From contig CAMDUB010000017.1 of NCBI GenBank assembly GCA_945878575.1, positions 1-43,172 of the forward strand: a stretch of 43,172 bases of DNA, in the 5' to 3' direction. Of the stretch, positions 38,609 through 43,172 are shown one piece after another (position 1 is the stretch's first letter; each line of letters opens with the position of its first letter). This DNA comes from Phycisphaera mikurensis NBRC 102666. GTDB lineage: Bacteria > Planctomycetota > Phycisphaerae > Phycisphaerales > SM1A02. The position numbers were made by a program, and so were the translations under genes. The notes beneath the pieces were generated by a model. That model saw nothing but the letters and a program-made list of their open reading frames with translations, was not told where the DNA came from and made no database searches.

Positions 38609-38859
38609 GGAACCCTCGAAACGATGGGGTTTACGCGCGGGGGGCTGGAACAACCGGCTCGTGCCAACACGTCACATTCATTGTTGGAGACGAGTCGCAG
38701 CTGGGCAAGTGATTCACGGGGAATTCCCCGAGACTTCTACCCAATGTGGCAGATTCACCTCACGCCCGCCGTTACCCTGTGCGAGCTTCCCATGGACGGG
38801 AGGCGTGCGGAACGGCTGCCATCCTTGGTGCGCCCCGCGTGGAACGGCAAGGAGTGCCC
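38609..38859. other. upstream region of murF
   Basis: No gene is convincing here. TACCCT at 38773-38778 is a candidate -10 for murF; RNA would start near 38785 and have a leader of about 75 nt with the AAGGAG of murF. A frame from ATG 38792 (starting MDGRRAERLPSLVRPAWNGK) overlaps the murF start in another reading frame and is probably chance. Confidence 0.4.
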
Positions 38860-40320
38860 ATGCAAGTCAGCGCAGACGATCTTCGCAGTGCAGTCGCCGG
38901 ACAATGGATTGTGCCACCGGTGGCAGTGACGCCACGGCCCGGGTTCGCGCCGGCCCCGTTCATGATGAACGGGGTGGCCACCGACACCCGCGAGGACATG
39001 CGCGGAAAGCTGTTTGTAGCCCTCCGCGGCGAGAAATTTGACGCACACGCCTTCTTGGCCGATGCCGCAGCGCAGGGTGCTGCAGCCGCAATGGTCGATC
39101 GCCGCGCGGGTGAGTTTGCGCGGCCTGCCGGGTTGCCGCTCATCGAAGTGGGCGACACGCGCGTGGCGCTTGGCGACCTGGGGCGCTGGTGGCGCGGCCG
39201 CCTGCGGGGCAAGGTGGTTGCCATCACCGGTTCGAGCGGCAAGACCACTACGCGGCGCATCGTGGATGCGGCGCTGGCAAGCACCATGAAGGGCAGTGCC
39301 TCGCCCAAGAGCTTCAATAACGATATCGGCGTGCCGCTGACTCTCTTGGGCGCGGACAGCACGGATGGCTATTTAGTAGTTGAAATTGGCATGAATCACC
39401 CCGGCGAGATCTCGCCCCTGGCACGGATGGCGGCACCGCATGTGGCGATCGTCACCATGGCAGGCCGCGCGCACTTGGGCGGCATGGGCACGGTGGAAGC
39501 GATCATCAGCGAGAAGTCAACCATCGTTGATGGCCTTGGCAGTATGGGTATCGCCATTGTGAACGGCGATCAGCCGGCCTTGGTGGCGGCCATTCAGGAG
39601 CGCGTCAAGCCGGGCGTGCGGGTGGTGACGTTTGGAACGGGCGAGCAGTGCATGTGGCGCATGGTGGCGCGCGTGGCGGGCGGCGGGGGGCAGTCGATCC
39701 GCGTGCGCGAGCCAAGCGGTGCGGAGTGGGAGTGCCCGATCGGTCTGCCTGGCGATTACAACGCCATGAACGCACTCAGTGCGATCACCTGCGCGCGCAT
39801 GCTGGAGGTTCCGGCGGAGAAGATTGCCGGCGCGCTGGTTGCAGTCACCCCCACCGAGATGCGGATGACGCGCCAAGAGATCGGCGGCATTGCTGTCTAC
39901 AACGACGCGTACAACGCGAACCCCGACGCGGTATTGGCCTCGTTGCGAGCGTTCCGGGAGCTTTCTGAGGGTGCCGGTCGGCGCGTCACCGTGCTTGGTG
40001 ACATGCTGGAACTTGGCGAACAGTCGGCGGACCTGCATGCCGAGGTGGGTCGTGCGGCGGTGGCGGCTGGCGCGAAGCTAGCGGTCTATGTGGGTGAGGC
40101 GAGCGCGCACGCGGCCGACGCGGCGCGGCAGATGGTGGGCGTTGGGGTCCAAGTAATCCACGTGGCGGCGCTTGATGCCCCCGGGGTGAGTGAAATTGCC
40201 GCCGCGCTCCAGCCCGGCGATGTGATTCTGTTGAAGGGCAGCCGCGGAAGCCGAATGGAACGTTTGGTTGAGGCGCTTTCCGCCCGCACGGCGGGTGGTG
40301 CATCGACACCCCCGAGGTGA
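38860..40320 (+). CDS. murF: UDP-N-acetylmuramoyl-tripeptide--D-alanyl-D-alanine ligase
   Basis: MurF attaches D-Ala-D-Ala to complete the stem pentapeptide. The 486-residue product has TDTREDMRGKLFVALRGE near the N-terminus, the ATP loop ITGSSGKTTT (about 122-131), SFNNDIGVPLTLL, EIGMNHPGEI, GDYNAMNALSA and YNDAYNANPDAVLASL, the clear MurF signature, followed by GDMLELGEQS. The ATG at 38860 is preceded by AAGGAG; a longer in-frame ORF lacks a ribosome site. mraY begins 3 bp after its stop, so the pair forms an operon. Confidence 0.96.
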   Translation: MQVSADDLRSAVAGQWIVPPVAVTPRPGFAPAPFMMNGVATDTREDMRGKLFVALRGEKFDAHAFLADAAAQGAAAAMVDRRAGEFARPAGLPLIEVGDTRVALGDLGRWWRGRLRGKVVAITGSSGKTTTRRIVDAALASTMKGSASPKSFNNDIGVPLTLLGADSTDGYLVVEIGMNHPGEISPLARMAAPHVAIVTMAGRAHLGGMGTVEAIISEKSTIVDGLGSMGIAIVNGDQPALVAAIQERVKPGVRVVTFGTGEQCMWRMVARVAGGGGQSIRVREPSGAEWECPIGLPGDYNAMNALSAITCARMLEVPAEKIAGALVAVTPTEMRMTRQEIGGIAVYNDAYNANPDAVLASLRAFRELSEGAGRRVTVLGDMLELGEQSADLHAEVGRAAVAAGAKLAVYVGEASAHAADAARQMVGVGVQVIHVAALDAPGVSEIAAALQPGDVILLKGSRGSRMERLVEALSARTAGGASTPPR

Positions 40321-40323
40321 CCC

Positions 40324-41538
40324 ATGTTGTACGCGCTTGTTGAGAACCTGCAGAACTGGCTCGACTCCGTTGGTCTGTACCCCGTGGTGCAGGTGATGTT
40401 CCAATTGGAGTTCCGAGCGTTCTTTGCGGTGCTGCTGTCGTTTGGCATGGTGCTGGTACTGATGCCCAAGCTGATCGCCAAGCTGCGGTCGGTGAAGGTG
40501 ACCGATGACCCGGAGTTCTACGGCAAGGATTTGAACGCCATCATGGCGTCGAAGCGGGGTACGCCCACGATGGGCGGCATCCTGCTGTGCGGCAGTGTGT
40601 TTCTCACCACCGTGTTGCTCGCTGATGTAGTGCATAGCCGGTACGTCCATGTTTCGCTCATTGTGCTGGTGTGGCTTGCTGGCGTTGGCGCGTGGGACGA
40701 TTGGATGAAGCTCACGCAGGCCGCGCGCGACAAGCGCAACGGCGGCAAGCGCAGTCGCGATGGAATGCTTGCGTGGGAGAAGTTGGTGTTTCAGTTTGGT
40801 ATCGGCGTGATTGCCAGTTGGTTCATTTGGCACGCGGCCACGGTGCCAGACGCGCATGTGATGAATCTTCCATTTCAACGCACGTACTTACCTACGCCCA
40901 CTGAGGCCGTGATTCAACCGCTCGACATTGCACCTGGCGTCTGGCAAATGGGGTTGATTACCTTCATGCTGCTTGGCTCATTCATGATTGCGTTCACCTC
41001 AAACGCAGTGAATCTCACAGATGGTCTGGACGGCCTTGCCGGTGGAACGCTCTTGATTGCGGCGTTCGCCATGATGGTGCTCACGTGGATTTCAGCCAGT
41101 CAGCGCGCCAGTTACTTTCTGATGGTGCCGTACGTGCCAGGCAGCGGGGAACTCATGGTGATTGCTGGCGCGATGGCCGGTGCGTGTCTTGGATTCCTCT
41201 GGTTTAACGTTGCGCCCGCGCAGATATTCATGGGCGATACCGGAAGCCTTGCCATGGGCGGGTTGCTCGCCACCATTGCTGTATGCGTGCGGCAAGAGGC
41301 GCTCTTGGTATTGATCGGCGGCGTCTTCTACTTAGAGGCGCTGAGTGTGATCATGCAGGTGGGGTGGTTCAAGTTCACGCGCATCCGTTTCGGCGAGGGG
41401 CGAAGGATTCTCTTATGTGCGCCCGCGCACCACCACTTCCAGCAAGCCGGTTGGAAGGAAACCCAGGTGGTGGGGCGGTTCTATTTGATCGCCATCACCC
41501 TGGCGATTGTGGCGCTGGTGAGTTTGAAGTTGCGGTGA
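40324..41538 (+). CDS. mraY: phospho-N-acetylmuramoyl-pentapeptide-transferase
   Basis: MraY links the muramyl-pentapeptide to undecaprenyl phosphate, the first membrane step of peptidoglycan synthesis. The 404-residue product is a multi-helix membrane protein with KRGTPTMGGIL, the Asp pair D125-D126 in AWDDWMKL, NAVNLTDGLDGLAGG (about 227-241), catalytic Asp305 in FMGDTGSLAMGG and the APAHHHFQ loop. It is longer than the usual 320-360 residues, with an extra stretch of about 35 residues near 171-206 between two helices. No murD or ftsW follows, so the cluster ends here. Confidence 0.96.
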   Translation: MLYALVENLQNWLDSVGLYPVVQVMFQLEFRAFFAVLLSFGMVLVLMPKLIAKLRSVKVTDDPEFYGKDLNAIMASKRGTPTMGGILLCGSVFLTTVLLADVVHSRYVHVSLIVLVWLAGVGAWDDWMKLTQAARDKRNGGKRSRDGMLAWEKLVFQFGIGVIASWFIWHAATVPDAHVMNLPFQRTYLPTPTEAVIQPLDIAPGVWQMGLITFMLLGSFMIAFTSNAVNLTDGLDGLAGGTLLIAAFAMMVLTWISASQRASYFLMVPYVPGSGELMVIAGAMAGACLGFLWFNVAPAQIFMGDTGSLAMGGLLATIAVCVRQEALLVLIGGVFYLEALSVIMQVGWFKFTRIRFGEGRRILLCAPAHHHFQQAGWKETQVVGRFYLIAITLAIVALVSLKLR

Positions 41539-41559
41539 TGGGGGGGTGTCCGTAATTCG

Positions 41560-41585
41560 AGTGGAAGTCCAGAGTGGAAGTCCAG
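41560..41585. repeat. perfect tandem duplication of a 13-bp unit
   Basis: AGTGGAAGTCCAG occurs twice in direct succession (41560-41572 and 41573-41585), 22 bp after the mraY stop. The rest of the gap 41586-41767 shows no gene or obvious hairpin. Confidence 0.8.
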
Positions 41586-41767
41586 TCGGCGCAGTTCTTG
41601 CGGGGTTCGGTATGCGTCAAGTTAAAGGGGAAAATCCGTCTGAGGATCCGTCCGCTGCATCGAATTTGCCCAGTGTGTGGATTAGACTCAGGTTCGTTCC
41701 GGGAAACATCATCTAGTAAGGGCAGATCCCGGGCTTGCCCTCTCCTCATCGAAGAAAGGTTCCATCC

Positions 41768-42514
41768 TTGCGACTTTTTCTACCGTCATCATTATCGTGC
41801 CGTCTCCTCATCGCAGCTCTCGCATTGTTTGCGGGTGTTCCCGCCCTTGCACAGGCAAGCGCGGCAAGTGCTCCAACGGGACAATGGGAACTCAAGGTCG
41901 GAGGTACCTTCGAGGGCGACAAGGTCAACGGCATTGCTTACATCGAGTTTGAGGCAGACGGCTCGTTGGGCGGCTATTACCTCTCGCGCTATTCCTCCGA
42001 TGTTTATCAGGTCGATGGTTCTTGGGTGCAAGTTGGCAAGAAGTTCAGCGGCTCGGTTGAGGTCTTCCTGGGCTCCGGAGAGACCATCGGAACTTTCGAG
42101 ATGACAGGCTCGGCACGTGTGGGCAAGTCGTTTTCTGCCCGTTTGACCGATGAGTTCGGGAGCAAAGTATCGCTGACTGGAAAGCCGTTCGTGGCTCTCG
42201 GGAGCCTCGAGGGTGAATACACGGGAACCATCAAACAGTACGGTCAGACCGTCGATTTATATATTGAGCTAACTCCCGGCGAGGTAGACGGACTGTACGA
42301 AATCAGTGGTTCGTTTGGTAGCGGCTCCAATTTACTATCCGGCTTCACTGTAGCGAATCGCAAGGGAGAATTTGTTGCTTACGTCTACAACGAGACTGAT
42401 GACATCTATGCGAGCATTTGGGGCAAGATCAGTGGTGGTCGTTTGAAAGCCACTGGCGTGTCTTTGGAAGACGGTTCGAAGATTCAAATTAGTTTAGTTT
42501 CATCGGGTTCGTGA
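41768..42514 (+). CDS. secreted beta-rich protein of unknown function
   Basis: From TTG 41768 the 248-residue product begins MRLFLPSSLSCRLLIAALAL, then FAGVPALAQA, a clear signal peptide. AAAGG lies about 8 nt upstream. A TTG at 41735 would put eleven polar residues before it. The mature part is a run of short beta-type segments with repeated motifs: GQWELKVGGTFEG, GSLGGYYLSRYSSDVY, VDGSWVQVGKKFSGSVEV, GSLEGEYTGTIKQYG and GLYEISGSFGSG, suggesting internal repeats of a lipocalin-like or beta-barrel type. No family is recognised. It follows the mraY gene by 229 bp and has no link to peptidoglycan that I can see. Confidence 0.78.
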   Translation: MRLFLPSSLSCRLLIAALALFAGVPALAQASAASAPTGQWELKVGGTFEGDKVNGIAYIEFEADGSLGGYYLSRYSSDVYQVDGSWVQVGKKFSGSVEVFLGSGETIGTFEMTGSARVGKSFSARLTDEFGSKVSLTGKPFVALGSLEGEYTGTIKQYGQTVDLYIELTPGEVDGLYEISGSFGSGSNLLSGFTVANRKGEFVAYVYNETDDIYASIWGKISGGRLKATGVSLEDGSKIQISLVSSGS

Positions 42515-42546
42515 ACTCGCATTGATGACCGAACGCGGTGGAGTCT

Positions 42547-42565
42547 CCCGGCGGTTTCCGCCGGG
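42547..42565 (+). terminator. GC hairpin downstream of the secreted beta-rich protein gene
   Basis: CCCGGCGG (42547-42554) pairs with CCGCCGGG (42558-42565) around TTT, 32 bp after the stop codon. No T tract follows. Confidence 0.5.
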
Positions 42566-42619
42566 GCTCTGCCGCGTGAGTCATTTCTTCGTCGTCTAGG
42601 CGATAGTTTCATGCTTACT

Positions 42620-42661
42620 CACACGCCCCCTGGCGCTCACGCGTCTGGGGGCGTGTGTTTT
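42620..42661 (+). terminator. rho-independent terminator
   Basis: CACACGCCCCC (42620-42630) pairs perfectly with GGGGGCGTGTG (42647-42657), followed directly by TTTT. The 16-nt loop is longer than usual. It probably ends the transcript of the gene at 41768-42514. Confidence 0.75.
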
Positions 42662-42906
42662 GTGTGGCGTGAGTTAAGACTCAGGTTAAGCCTGCTTGCG
42701 CTGTGGAGCGCAATTGTCTGCGAAAAGGGCACTTGCGTTCGCACATCAAACCTGAATCGATTCCAAACGCGGCGGAGTGATGGTTCGTGATGCGGCTTTT
42801 CGTTCTTGCTTGTGACGGAGATGACTCCCTGAAGTTTGGCACTCGCCGCTTCCATCTCTGCCGCGCTCGCTCAGATCTGCATCGCACTCTCGAAAGGCTC
42901 CCCCCC

Positions 42907-43172
42907 ATGAAGAACATGATCCTCGCCGTCTCCGCCGTGTCCGCCGTTGCCGCCTCCGCTAACGCTGGCTTTCAGGGCTTCGTCGCCTCTGTCCGGGACG
43001 TTGGTGCCTACACCGTCATCGACATCTTCGCGGGTGTGACCAACCAGTCCGACAAGTTCCTCAACGCCTACGACATGACCATCAGCACCACGGTTGCTGG
43101 TGGCTTCCACCAGGGTTCTGATCTGGCCAACAAGACTTGGAAGCCCGACGCTTCCAACTTCAACTCGACCCG
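42907..43172 (+). CDS. secreted protein, N-terminal part (runs off the window)
   Basis: ATG 42907 opens a frame of 88 codons to the window end. It starts MKNMILAVSAVSAVAASANA, a compact signal peptide, followed by GFQGFVASVRDVGAYTVIDI, then FAGVTNQSDKFLNAYDM and GGFHQGSDLANKTWKPD. This layout is familiar to me from planctomycete exported proteins of unknown function, which often end with a PEP-CTERM-like tail; the tail is outside the window. GAAAGG lies about 10 nt upstream. Codons end in C far more consistently than in neighbouring genes (GTC, GCC, TCC, AAC, GAC), which suggests high expression. Confidence 0.85.
   Translation, partial: MKNMILAVSAVSAVAASANAGFQGFVASVRDVGAYTVIDIFAGVTNQSDKFLNAYDMTISTTVAGGFHQGSDLANKTWKPDASNFNST

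Larger units (their letters stand above)
42515..42906. other. intergenic region with two hairpins and the leader of the last gene
   Basis: These 392 bp hold no convincing gene. Two hairpins follow the upstream gene (42547-42565 and 42620-42661, listed separately). The rest, 42662-42906, precedes the last secreted-protein gene and must hold its promoter; GAAAGG at 42891-42896 is its ribosome site. I see no clear -10 element. Confidence 0.5.

Noticed and set aside
38792-38932. Frame starting MDGRRAERLPSL that overlaps the murF start
   Set aside because: It lies 13 nt after a -10-like TACCCT, but it has no protein-like composition and overlaps murF by about 70 bp in another frame.

Overview
The window reads as chromosomal DNA of a Gram-negative planctomycete, most likely class Phycisphaerae. 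This is an inference from several signs: roughly 60% GC by eye; secreted proteins with a C-terminal PAPGA...GRRRRA sorting-type tail; an FG-GAP/fibronectin-III giant with a DLNSDGVPD calcium loop; a Kdo-activating enzyme (kdsB), which implies an outer membrane with Kdo; and murE with the DNPR motif, which implies meso-diaminopimelate peptidoglycan. I see no phage, IS, CRISPR or plasmid signature. Nearly everything is housekeeping or lineage-specific secreted and membrane genes, packed tightly on both strands.

Layout. 1-7.0 kb: a truncated secreted protein, a cytoplasmic-type gamma-glutamyltransferase, a response regulator with GAF and HD-GYP domains, an unknown protein, and a translationally coupled pair (secreted low-complexity protein plus a degenerate PAP2-like membrane protein). 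7.0-11.7 kb (+): a His-rich two-helix protein, a Tat-type lipoprotein of the sugar isomerase/epimerase fold, then threonine catabolism (tdh, kbl) followed by a cysteine-synthase-like PLP enzyme. 11.7-16.8 kb: mrp, a Spy-like periplasmic protein, a prepilin-type protein, trmL, a 34-codon membrane ORF, tRNA-Arg(CCT), mtnN and tRNA-Met(CAT). 17-26 kb: a 1144-residue surface protein, a divergent CTP synthase, an M1 aminopeptidase with HEAT-like repeats, and a PEP-CTERM-like protein. 26.5-33 kb: the (-) operon TPR protein - lipoprotein hydrolase - kdsB, divergent from the (+) operon def-fmt-queA. 33-41.5 kb: a SIMPL protein, a methyltransferase, an EcsC-like protein, and a peptidoglycan cluster murE - transglutaminase-like protein - (two small membrane genes on the opposite strand) - murF - mraY. 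The window ends with two secreted proteins, the last one truncated.

The most interesting pattern is in how genes start. Fourteen start codons that begin a transcription unit have a TAnnnT hexamer (a sigma-70 -10 element) ending only 5-11 nt before the start codon, so their transcripts would have no leader or only a few bases. Most other genes with their own upstream region, including the secreted and small membrane proteins, carry a Shine-Dalgarno sequence instead. At murE the pattern predicts a leaderless 20-codon upstream ORF that ends in an ATGA overlap with murE. At mtnN a tRNA-Met ends 11 nt before the GTG start, so tRNA 3' processing would leave an almost leaderless mRNA.

Limits: all calls come from reading translations and motifs by eye; no homology search, structure prediction or RNA folding was run.
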